64,000 nucleotides of DNA, from contig CAIVDV010000048.1 in NCBI GenBank assembly GCA_903904755.1, positions 1-64,000 on the forward strand, read 5' to 3'. Below the pieces are notes generated by a model, which saw only the letters and a list, made by a program, of their open reading frames with translations, searched no databases and had not been told where the DNA came from. The translations under genes were made by a program, and so were the position numbers. Below are positions 46,204 through 54,950 of this stretch, one piece after another. The DNA is from an uncultured Acidobacteriaceae bacterium. Lineage in GTDB: Bacteria; Acidobacteriota; Terriglobia; Terriglobales; Acidobacteriaceae. Each line of letters starts with the position of its first letter. Position 1 is the stretch's first letter.

Positions 46204-47847
46204 ATGCCTGACCCCACCCCACAGCAGCCGCCCGCACCACGGTGGCAGGTACCCGGCGCACGCCTCTTCCGCTCCGGCCGCCCCCTGCCCCTCTGGATGA
46301 TCTTCCCGCTCATCTTTGCGGCCCTGTATCTCGCTCACTGGTCCCTCCTCAGCCTCCCCTACTACTGGGACGAGGCCGGCTACTACATCCCCGCCGCATG
46401 GGACTTCTTCCGCACCGGCTCGCTCATCCCCATCTCCACCCTCACCAACGCCCACCCCCCGCTCCCCTCCGTCTACCTCGCCCTCTGGTGGTGGGCCTCC
46501 GGCTTCACCCCGGAAGTCACCCGGGAAGCCGTCCTCATCGTCGCCGCATTCGGACTCACCGCCGTCTGGCGTCTCAGCCTGCTGGTCACCCGCAGCGCCC
46601 CCGCCGCCTTCGCCACCCTCCTGCTCACCGCCCTCTACCCCGTCTGGTTCGCCCAATCCACCCTCGCGCACGCCGACATCTTCGCCGCTGCCTGCACCCT
46701 CTGGGCCCTCGTCTACGCCCTCCCGCAGCCCACCCCCGGCCAACCCTCCCGCATCTGGCCCGCCGCCATATGGTTCTCCCTCGCCGTCCTCGCCAAGGAA
46801 ACCGCCCTCGCCACCCCCCTTCTCCTCGTCCTCATCTCCCTCCTCGAAGCCCTCCGCACCTCCGGCCCCGCCCGCCGCCGCTCTTTCACCAACGTCGCCT
46901 GGTACCTCGCCTGCATCCTACCCCTCGCCCTCTGGTACGCCTACCACCGCGCCAAAACCGGCTTCCTCTTCGGCAACCCGGAGTTCCTCCGCTACAACGC
47001 CACCTCCACCCTCACGCCCCTCCGCATTCTCGCCGCCTTCGGTCACCGCATCCTCCACCTCACCGGGCACATGAACCTCTTTGTCCCCGTCCTCTGCCTC
47101 CTCGCCGCCCTCATGCTTGACCCCATCCTTGCCCGCGATGGCCAGCCCCGCCCCGGCATCCCCCGCCAAACCCTCATCCGCATCGGCATCCTCATCCTCG
47201 GCAACGCCCTCGCCTTCTCCCTCCTCGGCGGAGCCCTCCTCACCCGCTATCTCCTCCCCGTATACCCCCTCGTCCTCGTCATCTGCGTCTCCGTCTTCCG
47301 CACCCGCGTTCGCTGGTGGCCCGCCCTCGTCGCACTCTCCGCCGCCGCCTTCATCGCCGCTCTTTTCCTCGCCCCTCCCTACGGCTTCGCACCCGAGGAC
47401 AACCTCACCTACGCCCGTGTCATCCGCCTCCACCAGGCCGCCATCGCAGAACTCACCAAAAACTACCCCGGCGCAACCGTCCTCTCCGCCTGGCCCGCGA
47501 CAGACGAACTCACCAAGCCCGAACTCGGCTACGTCACCACCCCCTTCACCGTCTACCGCCTTGAGGATTTCACCACCCCCCAAATCCTCCGCGCCCAGCA
47601 GGACCCCGAAGGCTACTCCGCCGCCCTCGTCTTCTCCACCAAGGAAGACCCGCCACCCCTCCCCTTCCACCTCAACTCCGCCTCCATGGAAGAGCAGTAC
47701 TTCGGCCTGCACCACGACCTCGGCCCCGAAGAAATCGCCGCCCGCCTCCAGGGCCAAATCGTCTTCAAACAACGCTCCGGCCTCGACTGGGTCGCAGTCA
47801 TCCGCTTCCGCCGCTCCGTCGAAGCCCGCCTGACCACTGACCACTGA
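46204..47847 (+). CDS. GT39-like membrane glycosyltransferase
   Basis: A 547-residue polytopic protein with roughly ten hydrophobic segments, of the PMT/ArnT-like glycosyltransferase 39 type, which uses lipid-linked sugars outside the membrane. The first extracytoplasmic loop holds the catalytic acidic pair in YYWDEAGYYIPAAWDFF near residues 57-73. The C-terminal 150 residues are soluble. AAGG lies 7 nt before the ATG. The protein's last residues and its TGA stop are formed by the heptamer array at 47831-47880, so the natural C-terminus may have been replaced by the repeat. The target could be protein or lipid A; it is not known. Confidence 0.83.
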   Translation: MPDPTPQQPPAPRWQVPGARLFRSGRPLPLWMIFPLIFAALYLAHWSLLSLPYYWDEAGYYIPAAWDFFRTGSLIPISTLTNAHPPLPSVYLALWWWASGFTPEVTREAVLIVAAFGLTAVWRLSLLVTRSAPAAFATLLLTALYPVWFAQSTLAHADIFAAACTLWALVYALPQPTPGQPSRIWPAAIWFSLAVLAKETALATPLLLVLISLLEALRTSGPARRRSFTNVAWYLACILPLALWYAYHRAKTGFLFGNPEFLRYNATSTLTPLRILAAFGHRILHLTGHMNLFVPVLCLLAALMLDPILARDGQPRPGIPRQTLIRIGILILGNALAFSLLGGALLTRYLLPVYPLVLVICVSVFRTRVRWWPALVALSAAAFIAALFLAPPYGFAPEDNLTYARVIRLHQAAIAELTKNYPGATVLSAWPATDELTKPELGYVTTPFTVYRLEDFTTPQILRAQQDPEGYSAALVFSTKEDPPPLPFHLNSASMEEQYFGLHHDLGPEEIAARLQGQIVFKQRSGLDWVAVIRFRRSVEARLTTDH

Positions 47848-47880
47848 CCACTGTTCACTGTTCACTGTTCACTGACCACT
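47831..47880 (+). repeat. Heptamer array containing the GT39 stop codon
   Basis: Seven 7-nt units: TGACCAC three times, TGTTCAC three times, TGACCAC once. The TGA starting the third unit is the stop codon of the glycosyltransferase. Confidence 0.93.
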
Positions 47881-47887
47881 CTCCGCC

Positions 47888-47893
47888 TATAAT
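47888..47893 (+). promoter_or_regulatory. TATAAT 9 nt before the TPR gene
   Basis: A perfect TATAAT ends 9 nt before the GTG at 47903. There is no ribosome site, so a leaderless mRNA is likely. The expected -35 position falls in the heptamer array and reads poorly. Confidence 0.55.
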
Positions 47894-47902
47894 CAGTCTG
47901 TC

Positions 47903-49618
47903 GTGTCTTCCTCCTACCCATTCCGCCGCCTCCTCGCCGCCATCCTTCTCGCCGGGATCATGGCCTCTGCGGCCCCCGCCGCCATCGCCCAGGCTTCTGA
48001 CGCCGACCCATCCCAATCCGACGACTCCGCCCCGGGCCACGGCCGCATCCTCCTCGTCCTACCCTTCGACAACCTCACCAACCCCGCCGCCGCAGACTCC
48101 GCCGCCGCCCCCACCGCCGAATCCACTGAGCAATCCAACCTCGACTGGATCCGCGAGGCCGTCCCCGAAATCCTCAACGCCCGCTTCACCTCCGCCGGCT
48201 ATCTCCCCCTCAGCCGCGAAGACCGCCTCTACACCCTCGAACACCTCGGCTTCCCCGATACCTTCCAGCCCTCCCGCGCCACCTCCCTCAGACTCGCCCA
48301 AACCCTCGACGCCAACTGGATCGTCATCGGCAACTACGCCGCCACCGGCTCCCACATCACCTTCAAGGCCCGCATCGTCGATGTCCCCGGCCTCCACATC
48401 ACCCGCGAGGTCTTCGTCTCCGGCGAAATCTCCCAGCTCCTCGGTCTCATCAACTCCCTCGCCTGGCAGCTCTCTCGTCAGCTCGACCCCAAATTCTCCG
48501 TCGCTGAAGAAACCTTCCGCGCTGCCGGCTCCACCCTCCGACTCGACGCCTTTGAGCAGTACATCCGCGGCATCACCGAGCGCGACGTGGACGAGCGCCA
48601 GCGCCATCTAAAGCGAGCCACCGACCTCGACCCCCGATTCACCGCCGCCTGGCTTGCCATCGGCCGCCTCCAGTTCTCCACGCAACAATACGAGGCCGCC
48701 GCCATCAGCTTTGGCCGTGTCACCCGCGGTGACCCCTCCGAACTCGAAGCGGGATTCTATCGCGGCCTCTCCCAGCTCTTCAGCGGCAACTACCAGCACG
48801 CCGAAGACTCCTTCGCCGCCGTCGCCCGCGTCCTCCCCCTGCCGGAGGTCGTCAACAACCAGGGCGTCTCCCTCAGCCGCCGCGGCAAAGACGCCATCGC
48901 CCTCTACCGCCAGGCCTCCGCCGCAGACCCCAACGACCCCGACTACCACTTCAACCTCGCCGTCAGCCTCAACCGTCAGGGCCAGCGCCCCGAAGCCCTC
49001 GCCGAGCTCGACCGCTGCCTCAGGCAAAAATCCTCTGACGCTGAAGCCCGCACCCTCCAGGATGCCTGGAATAATCCGGACACCTCCAAGCCCGCCCCTG
49101 AAACCCTCGAGCGCATCAAGCGCTCCTACGACGGCGCTGCCTACCGCCAGGCAGCCCTCATGCTCGAACAGGTCGAGACCGCCCGACTCGCCTCTCTCCC
49201 CGCCGCCGCCCGCGCCCAAAGCCTCAACCGCAGCGCCCACGAAAACCTCGACCGCGGCCTCCTCCTCGAAGCCGAGCGCGAATTCCATGCCGCCATCGCC
49301 GCCGACCCAACTTCCTCTGACGCCCACCTCGGCCTCGCCCAGCTCCGCGAACGCGCCGGAGACATGGAGAGCGCACGCCGCGAAGCCCGCTCCGCCCTCA
49401 GCTTCCATCCCTCTGCCGAAGCCTGGCTCGTCCTCGCCCGCATCGACCTCTCCTCCTCACAGCTACCCCAGGCCCGCGAAGATGCCGGCGAAGCCCTCAA
49501 ACTCGACGCCGTCAACCGCGCCGCCCGCGACCTCCGCAAAACCATCGACGCCCGCATCGACTCCACCCAGTCCACCCCCACCAAACCCGATTCCCCCCCC
49601 ACCGACCCCCAACCCTGA
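47903..49618 (+). CDS. Secreted TPR protein with FlgO/TolB-like N-terminal domain
   Basis: A 571-residue exported protein; the signal peptide ends near residue 29 (AIAQA). Residues about 45-200 form a domain like those of FlgO/GldD-type and TolB N-terminal proteins (ILLVLPFDNLTNP, DANWIVIGNYAATGS). TPR repeats follow from about 215 to 540 (FTAAWLAIGRLQFSTQQYEA, DYHFNLAVSLNRQGQRPEA). A periplasmic scaffold role is inferred. GTG is used as start because it is the first codon after the TATAAT and reads directly into the signal peptide. nfeD begins 23 nt after the stop. Confidence 0.77.
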   Translation: MSSSYPFRRLLAAILLAGIMASAAPAAIAQASDADPSQSDDSAPGHGRILLVLPFDNLTNPAAADSAAAPTAESTEQSNLDWIREAVPEILNARFTSAGYLPLSREDRLYTLEHLGFPDTFQPSRATSLRLAQTLDANWIVIGNYAATGSHITFKARIVDVPGLHITREVFVSGEISQLLGLINSLAWQLSRQLDPKFSVAEETFRAAGSTLRLDAFEQYIRGITERDVDERQRHLKRATDLDPRFTAAWLAIGRLQFSTQQYEAAAISFGRVTRGDPSELEAGFYRGLSQLFSGNYQHAEDSFAAVARVLPLPEVVNNQGVSLSRRGKDAIALYRQASAADPNDPDYHFNLAVSLNRQGQRPEALAELDRCLRQKSSDAEARTLQDAWNNPDTSKPAPETLERIKRSYDGAAYRQAALMLEQVETARLASLPAAARAQSLNRSAHENLDRGLLLEAEREFHAAIAADPTSSDAHLGLAQLRERAGDMESARREARSALSFHPSAEAWLVLARIDLSSSQLPQAREDAGEALKLDAVNRAARDLRKTIDARIDSTQSTPTKPDSPPTDPQP

Positions 49619-49641
49619 CCCTAACCACTCCGAGGTTCCCC

Positions 49642-50946
49642 ATGGCAGCCTCACCCCTCGCCCGCTGGCTTTCCACCGCCCTCCTCCTCGCCGCCACCCC
49701 AGCCTTCGCCCAGCCCGCGCCCCCCATCTATCGTCTGGAAATCCGCGACACCATCCAGCCCGTCGCCGCCTGGCGTCTCCAGCGCGCCCTCGCCACCGCC
49801 GCAGCCGACCACGCCCCCCTCCTCGTCGAGCTCGACACCCCCGGCGGCCTCCTCGATACCACCCGCGAAATGGTCGGTGCCATCCTCGCCTCCCCCGTCC
49901 CCGTCATCCTCTACATCGCCCCCGCCGGTGCCCGCGCCGGCTCCGCTGGCTTCTTCCTCCTGGAGTCAGCCGACCTCGCCGTCATGGCCCCCGGCACCAA
50001 TGCCGGCGCTGCCCATCCCGTCCTCGAAGGCGCACCCCCCGACGACACCATGCGCCAGAAGCTCGAAAACGACGCAGATGCCTTCCTCCGCTCCTACACC
50101 ACCCGCCGCAACCGCAACCCCGCCCTCGCCGAGGAAGCCATCCGCACCTCACGCTCGTTTTCCGCAGACGAAGCCCTCCAGGCCGGCCTCATTGACCTCA
50201 TCGCCCCCGACGATGCCCACCTCCTCGCCGCCCTCGACAACCGCACCCTCACCCGCCTCGACGGCTCCCGCATCACCCTCCACACCGCCGGCACCCGCCT
50301 CCTCACCCTGCCCCCCACCCTCCGCGACACCCTCCTCAGCCGCCTCGCCAACCCCAACCTCGCCCTCCTCCTGCTCGCCGCCGGTGCTCTGCTCATCTAT
50401 CTCGAATTCAACACTCCCGGCACCATCGTCCCCGGTTCCCTCGGTGCTATCCTCGTCCTCGTCTCCCTTTTCGCGCTCAACCTCCTCCCCATCCGCCACA
50501 CCGCCGTCGCCCTCATCGCCGCCGCCCTCGTCCTCCTCGTCCTCGAACTCAAATTCCCCACCCACGGCATCCTCGCCGCCGCCTCCATCCTCTGCCTCAC
50601 CTTCGGCACCCTCACCCTCATCGCCGCACCCATCCCGGAAATGCGCGTCAATCCCTGGCTCGCCGTCTCCCTCTCCCTCACCCTCGGCATCCTCACCCTC
50701 GTCCTCATGCGCCTCGCCCTCCGCGCCCGCCACCACAAGTTCCTCCTCGGCGCAGCCGCCATGGTCGGCCACCAGGCCACCACCCTCGAACCCATCGGCC
50801 CCGATACCCCCGCCCATCCCCAACCCGGCCACGTCCTCGTCCAGGGCGAGATCTGGGAAGCCCGCTCCCCCTCCCCCCTCCCCCCCAACACCCCCGTCCA
50901 GGTCATCTCCGCCTCCGACTCCATCCTCACCGTCGCCCCCCGCTAA
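49642..50946 (+). CDS. NfeD family membrane serine protease (stomatin operon partner)
   Basis: A 434-residue protein. A signal peptide (cut near residue 23) is followed by a ClpP-like protease domain with GARAGSAGFFLLESADLAV, where Ser101 is the nucleophile, and Lys140 as the base. This Ser-Lys pair is spaced as in the Pyrococcus stomatin-specific protease. Four to five membrane segments follow (about 235-370), then a soluble OB-fold NfeD domain (about 375-434). GAGG lies 6 nt before the ATG. It is followed by a slipin gene, the usual partner; together they are thought to control membrane protein quality or lipid microdomains. Confidence 0.92.
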   Translation: MAASPLARWLSTALLLAATPAFAQPAPPIYRLEIRDTIQPVAAWRLQRALATAAADHAPLLVELDTPGGLLDTTREMVGAILASPVPVILYIAPAGARAGSAGFFLLESADLAVMAPGTNAGAAHPVLEGAPPDDTMRQKLENDADAFLRSYTTRRNRNPALAEEAIRTSRSFSADEALQAGLIDLIAPDDAHLLAALDNRTLTRLDGSRITLHTAGTRLLTLPPTLRDTLLSRLANPNLALLLLAAGALLIYLEFNTPGTIVPGSLGAILVLVSLFALNLLPIRHTAVALIAAALVLLVLELKFPTHGILAAASILCLTFGTLTLIAAPIPEMRVNPWLAVSLSLTLGILTLVLMRLALRARHHKFLLGAAAMVGHQATTLEPIGPDTPAHPQPGHVLVQGEIWEARSPSPLPPNTPVQVISASDSILTVAPR

Positions 50947-51042
50947 CCCCCGCTTCCCGGTTGTTGCCCGCGCGCCCCATCCATACGGCGCACTCTGCCG
51001 GACGGGTGGGAACCACCGCCCTCCCGTCCCCCACCGGCCCAA

Positions 51043-51078
51043 CCCTAACTCCGCTAACCACCCTAACTCCGCTAACCC
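51043..51078 (+). repeat. 18-bp direct repeat before the slipin gene
   Basis: CCCTAACTCCGCTAACCA and CCCTAACTCCGCTAACCC are adjacent. The same CTAACTCCGC word recurs in the repeat block at 1041-1336. Confidence 0.8.
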
Positions 51079-51120
51079 CTCCCCGCGTTACAATTCTCCC
51101 GACACCCAAGGAGCCCCACC

Positions 51121-51909
51121 ATGGATTCCATCGGCTACCCCGTCCTCATCGCCGTCATCGTCATCGCCCTCTATCTCTTCAACTGCATCAAGGTCCTCCG
51201 CGAATACGACCGCGGCGTCATCTTCCGCCTCGGCCCCGTACTCCCCCAGCCCAAGGGCCCCGGCCTCATCTTCGTCTTCAAGCCCATTGACCAGATGGTC
51301 CGCGTCACCACCCGCCAAACCGTCATGGAAGTCCCCGCTCAGGACGTCATCACCCGCGACAACGTCACCATCAAGGTCAACGCCGTCGTCACCCTCAAGG
51401 TCATCGACCCCATCCTCGCCGTCGTCAAGGTCGAAAACTACGCCTACCAAACCTCCCAGTTCGCCCAAACCACCCTCCGCTCCGTCCTCGGCGAAGTCGA
51501 ACTCGACACCCTCCTCAGCCACCGCGACAGCCTCAACCTCCGCATCCAGGACATCATGGACAAGCGCACCGAACCCTTCGGCGTCAAAGTCCTCTCCGTC
51601 GAGGTCAAGCAGGTCGATCTCCCCGACCAGATGCTCCGCGCCATGGCCAAACAGGCCGAAGCCGAACGCGAAAAACGCTCCAAAATCATCCACGCCGACG
51701 GCGAATTCTCAGCCGCCCAGCGCCTCGTCGATGCCGCACACCTCCTCGCCACCGAACCCCTCACCATGCAACTCCGTTATCTCCAGACCCTTACCGAAAT
51801 CGGCGTCGAAAAGAACACCACCATCGTCTTCCCCCTCCCCGTGGATCTCCTCTCGCTCGTCAAGGAGAGTCTCTCAAGTGGTACTCCCAAGGCCGGCCTG
51901 AACGGGTAA
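51121..51909 (+). CDS. Slipin (SPFH/band 7 stomatin-like protein)
   Basis: A 262-residue membrane-anchored protein. One N-terminal hydrophobic segment (about 5-22) is followed by the SPFH domain (about 28-200), with [34 protein letters not shown] and [20 protein letters not shown] short coiled helix ([17 protein letters not shown]) and a C-terminal oligomerisation segment complete it. It forms ring-like scaffolds in the inner membrane and is the substrate or partner of NfeD. AAGGAG lies 8 nt before the ATG, and a TACAAT about 26 nt further up may be its own -10 box. Confidence 0.93.
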   Translation: MDSIGYPVLIAVIVIALYLFNCIKVLREYDRGVIFRLGPVLPQPKGPGLIFVFKPIDQMVRVTTRQTVMEVPAQDVITRDNVTIKVNAVVTLKVIDPILAVVKVENYAYQTSQFAQTTLRSVLGEVELDTLLSHRDSLNLRIQDIMDKRTEPFGVKVLSVEVKQVDLPDQMLRAMAKQAEAEREKRSKIIHADGEFSAAQRLVDAAHLLATEPLTMQLRYLQTLTEIGVEKNTTIVFPLPVDLLSLVKESLSSGTPKAGLNG

Positions 51910-51975
51910 AGTGAAAGGAGAGCAGCGGCGTCGCAGTTGCATCAAACCCCACCCGCTCCTCTCCGGACACCCACC

Positions 51976-52638
51976 ATGAGCACCGCCTTTCACGAAGACG
52001 ACGAAGAACAATACGTCCCCGAAACGCCCACCGCTGATACCGAACTCACCGTCAGCGCCACCACGCTCATAGTCCTCTTTTTTGGCCTCGTCGTCCTCTG
52101 CGGCAGCTTCTTTGGCCTCGGCTACTCCCTCGGACGCCGCGAGCCCGCAGGCAACCCCCTCGCCGCGCAGCCCGTCTCCGCAGCCGCCTCCGCCGCCCGT
52201 CCCAAGCCCGCCGCCACCAACCCCGGCAACCCCACCGCAATCACCACTCCGCCCGCCGAACCCACTCCGGCCCCCGCACAGCCTCAGACGGCAACCCTGG
52301 CCACCGCTCCCCCGGCAACCCCCCAGTTGGCCACCCCGTCTCCCGCCCTGCCCGCCACGCCAACCCCATCCGTCGCCCGTCCCGCCCCCGCGCCCTCCGT
52401 CGTCGCCGCCCTCCCGCCCCCGGCCCCCATCATGGTCCAGGTCGCCGCCGTCACTGAGCAGGAAACCGCCAACCTCCTCCTCTCCGCCCTCAAAAAACGC
52501 GGCTACCCCGTCTCCATCCGCCACGAGTCCGGCGATAACCTCCTCCACATACAGGTCGGCCCCTTCGCCACCCGCGCCGACGCCCAGGCCATGCGCCAAA
52601 AACTCCAAAACGACGGCTACGCAGCCATCGTCCGCTAA
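51976..52638 (+). CDS. SPOR domain membrane protein
   Basis: A 220-residue protein. A cytoplasmic acidic N-terminus and one membrane segment (about 26-48) lead to a Pro/Ala/Thr-rich periplasmic linker (about 60-150) and a C-terminal SPOR domain (about 152-220; IMVQVAAVTEQETANLLLSA, LLHIQVGPFATRADAQAM). SPOR domains bind glycan strands stripped of stem peptides, usually at the division septum. ATG 51976 is used; a TTG at 51937 is poorly placed relative to an AAGGAG. It lies 66 bp after slipin in the same direction. Confidence 0.87.
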   Translation: MSTAFHEDDEEQYVPETPTADTELTVSATTLIVLFFGLVVLCGSFFGLGYSLGRREPAGNPLAAQPVSAAASAARPKPAATNPGNPTAITTPPAEPTPAPAQPQTATLATAPPATPQLATPSPALPATPTPSVARPAPAPSVVAALPPPAPIMVQVAAVTEQETANLLLSALKKRGYPVSIRHESGDNLLHIQVGPFATRADAQAMRQKLQNDGYAAIVR

Positions 52639-52673
52639 TTCCCCCAGAGTTTAGTACTCCCCATCATTCCGAG

Positions 52674-52756
52674 CCCCGGGTGCCCCCGGTCCCTCGCACT
52701 TGGGGACCGGGGATTACCCCCAATAGGCAAACCGCCATCGAGCGCAGCTCGATCCA
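52674..52756 (+). repeat. CCCCGGGTGCC element and CGAGC-GCA-GCTCG hairpin
   Basis: 52674-52713 is a near copy of 14118-14157 (CGGTCCC...GGGACCG hairpin). Then CGAGC-GCA-GCTCG stands at 52739-52751, again with GATCC after it as at 14287. No gene lies here. Confidence 0.85.
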
Positions 52757-52758
52757 AC

Positions 52759-52793
52759 TGATCTCTGATCTCTGTCCTCTGATCTCTGCGTTC
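52759..52793 (+). repeat. Heptamer array at the plsC 3' end
   Basis: Five 7-nt units: TGATCTC, TGATCTC, TGTCCTC, TGATCTC, TGCGTTC. The last overlaps the stop codon complement of plsC. Confidence 0.85.
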
Positions 52794-53514
52794 ACCCCCG
52801 CATCCACTCCGGCAGCGCCCCGGCAATCCGCACCCGAACCTCCGCCATCATCTCCTCGCGGTCAGCGCACTCCCCTGGCAGCACCGGCTTGTGAAACCGC
52901 ACCTCCGCCGTCCCCGGATGCAGCCAGAAACTCCCCTTCGCCATCATCGTCTCCGTGCCCCAAATAGACACCGGCACACACGGCGCCCCCGTCTCCTGCG
53001 CCAAAAAGAACGGCCCCTTCTTGAACGGCAGCAGTTTACCCGTCCTGGACCGCGTCCCTTCCACAAACGTGATGATGTGTATCCCCAGGTCCAGCACCTC
53101 ACGCGCCTGCCTTACGCTCTCCTGTGCCCCCTGCACATTCCCGTCCCGGCCCACCGGCACAAACTTCGCCAGCTTCAGCGCATACCCCAGCAGCGGCAGC
53201 TTCATCAGCCCCTTCTTCACAAACGCCGAAGTCCGCTTCGGTATAAGCGGAATCAGCACCGGCGGGTCTAGATTCGAAACATGGTTCGACAGGAAGATGC
53301 ACGCCTTCCCCGCCGGAATATTCTCCCGTCCCTCCACATGCACCCGTATCCCCGCCAGCCACAGCGCCGTCTTCACCACCACCACCGCCGCCCGGTACAG
53401 CGGCATCAGGTTCCCGGTCACCAGGTACCACGGGATAAAGATCAACCCCGCCGGCGTCCCCATCCCAATCACCGCCGCAAACGCCAGCAGCGTCCGCACC
53501 ATTCGCAGAATCAT
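52792..53514 (-). CDS. plsC: 1-acyl-sn-glycerol-3-phosphate acyltransferase
   Basis: A 240-residue membrane-bound enzyme adding the second acyl chain to make phosphatidic acid. An N-terminal hydrophobic segment is followed by the PlsC motifs: SNHVSNLDPP (the HX4D catalytic motif near residues 77-83), FVKKGLMKLPLLGY, and FVEGTRSRTGKLLPFKKG (the phosphate-binding EGTRS), then PCVPVSIWGT. Its start overlaps the mpl stop by 4 nt (ATGA), so it is translationally coupled as the last gene of the mgtC-dapF-ldcA-mpl-plsC operon. Confidence 0.9.
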   Translation of the reverse strand: MILRMVRTLLAFAAVIGMGTPAGLIFIPWYLVTGNLMPLYRAAVVVVKTALWLAGIRVHVEGRENIPAGKACIFLSNHVSNLDPPVLIPLIPKRTSAFVKKGLMKLPLLGYALKLAKFVPVGRDGNVQGAQESVRQAREVLDLGIHIITFVEGTRSRTGKLLPFKKGPFFLAQETGAPCVPVSIWGTETMMAKGSFWLHPGTAEVRFHKPVLPGECADREEMMAEVRVRIAGALPEWMRG

Positions 53515-54950
53515 CCCGCAACCTCCGCCGCACGCGCTTCCAGCGCCGCTGGCAACTTCTGGTAGATCCCGCCAAATCCCCCATTCGAGAGAATCGCAAT
53601 CACATCCCCGGCCCGCGCTTCCGCCGTCAACTCCCGCACAATCGCATCCACATCCGCCAGCAGCTTCGCCGGCACGCCGGCCTCATTCACCAGCGCCACC
53701 ACTTCCTCCGGATGCAACCGCTCCTCCACCGGAATCCGCTCCATCTGGAAGACCCCGGCCATCAGCACCCTGTCCGCGCCCGCCAGCGCCTCCGCCACTT
53801 CCCGCTTGAACACATTCCTCCGCAACGTATTCGACCTCGGCTCCAGCACTGCCCACAACCGCTGCCCCGGCCAAGCCTGCCGCAGCGCCTTCAGCGTCTC
53901 CCGTATCGCTGTCGGATGGTGCGCAAAGTCATCAATCACCGTAATCCCGGCCACCTGCGCCTTCACTTCCAGCCGTCGCTTCACACTCAGAAAGCTCTTG
54001 AGGCCAGCCTGGACCGCCTCCACCGGCACCCCGTCGCCCGCCGCCAGCGCCGCCGCAGCCGTCGCATTCAGCACATTGTGCTCACCCGCCACCCCCATCT
54101 CCAGCTCCGCCCACAGCGCGCCCTCGTGCCACACCTGCCACCGGCTCCGCCCTGCCTCAAACCGCAGGTTCCGAATCTGCCAATCCGCGCCCTCCGTGAA
54201 CCCGTACCGCTCCACCGGGCAAAACGCCCTGGCCACGCACTCCGTCACATTCGCGCTGCCGTCCCACGCCACAATCCGCCCCCGCCCCGGCACCAGGTTC
54301 ACCAGCCGCTTGAACGCCGTCTTCACCTGCTCCAGGTCGGCATAAATATCCGCGTGGTCAAACTCCACACTCGTCAGTATCAGCCGCAGCGGAAAGTAAT
54401 GCAGAAACTTCGGCCCCTTATCAAAGAACGCCGTATCGTACTCGTCGCCTTCCAGCACAAAGCGGCTCGTCGACCGCAACTGATAGCTCGTCGCAAAGTT
54501 CTCCGCCACCCCGCCAATCAGAAAGCTCGGCTCCAGCCCCGCCTTCAGCCCCGCCGCCGTTTGGTATATCCACGCCAGCATGCTCGTCGTCGTCGTCTTC
54601 CCATGCGTCCCGGCCACCACAAGGGTCTCCCGCGTCTCCAAAAACTCCTGCCGCAGAATCTCCGCCATGCTGGTAAACCGCATCCGCTCGTTCAGCACCC
54701 GCTCCACTTCCGGGTTTCCCCGGCTTATCGCGTTGCCCACCACCACCAGCTCCGGCTCGCCATCCAGGTTCGCCGCCGCATACGGCTCCATTACCGGAAT
54801 CCCCATCGCCGCCAACTGGTCGCTCATCGGCGGATACGCCGCCGCATCCGACCCCGTCACCGCCAGCCCCTTCTCCCGCAACAACCCCGCCAGCGACGCC
54901 ATCGCCGTTCCGCAAATCCCAATCAGGTGCACCGTACGTGAGCCGCTCAT
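53511..54950 (-). CDS. mpl: Murein peptide ligase Mpl
   Basis: Joins recycled L-Ala-gamma-D-Glu-meso-DAP peptide to UDP-MurNAc, using ATP, in the cytoplasm. It is 479 residues long, and Mpl is about 455-480. The Mur-ligase domain order is visible: Rossmann start VHLIGICGTAMASLAGLLR, ATP loop GTHGKTTTTSMLAW near residues 115-128, EGDEYDTAFFDKGPKFLHY typical of Mpl rather than MurC, and the C-terminal DDFAHHPTAIRETLKAL and LEPRSNTLRRNVF. It overlaps plsC and ldcA by 4 nt each. Its neighbour LdcA makes the tripeptide that Mpl uses. Confidence 0.94.
   Translation of the reverse strand: MSGSRTVHLIGICGTAMASLAGLLREKGLAVTGSDAAAYPPMSDQLAAMGIPVMEPYAAANLDGEPELVVVGNAISRGNPEVERVLNERMRFTSMAEILRQEFLETRETLVVAGTHGKTTTTSMLAWIYQTAAGLKAGLEPSFLIGGVAENFATSYQLRSTSRFVLEGDEYDTAFFDKGPKFLHYFPLRLILTSVEFDHADIYADLEQVKTAFKRLVNLVPGRGRIVAWDGSANVTECVARAFCPVERYGFTEGADWQIRNLRFEAGRSRWQVWHEGALWAELEMGVAGEHNVLNATAAAALAAGDGVPVEAVQAGLKSFLSVKRRLEVKAQVAGITVIDDFAHHPTAIRETLKALRQAWPGQRLWAVLEPRSNTLRRNVFKREVAEALAGADRVLMAGVFQMERIPVEERLHPEEVVALVNEAGVPAKLLADVDAIVRELTAEARAGDVIAILSNGGFGGIYQKLPAALEARAAEVAG

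Noticed and set aside
53712-54941. 409-residue + strand frame over mpl
   Set aside because: Arg/His/Pro-rich complement of a clear Mur ligase.
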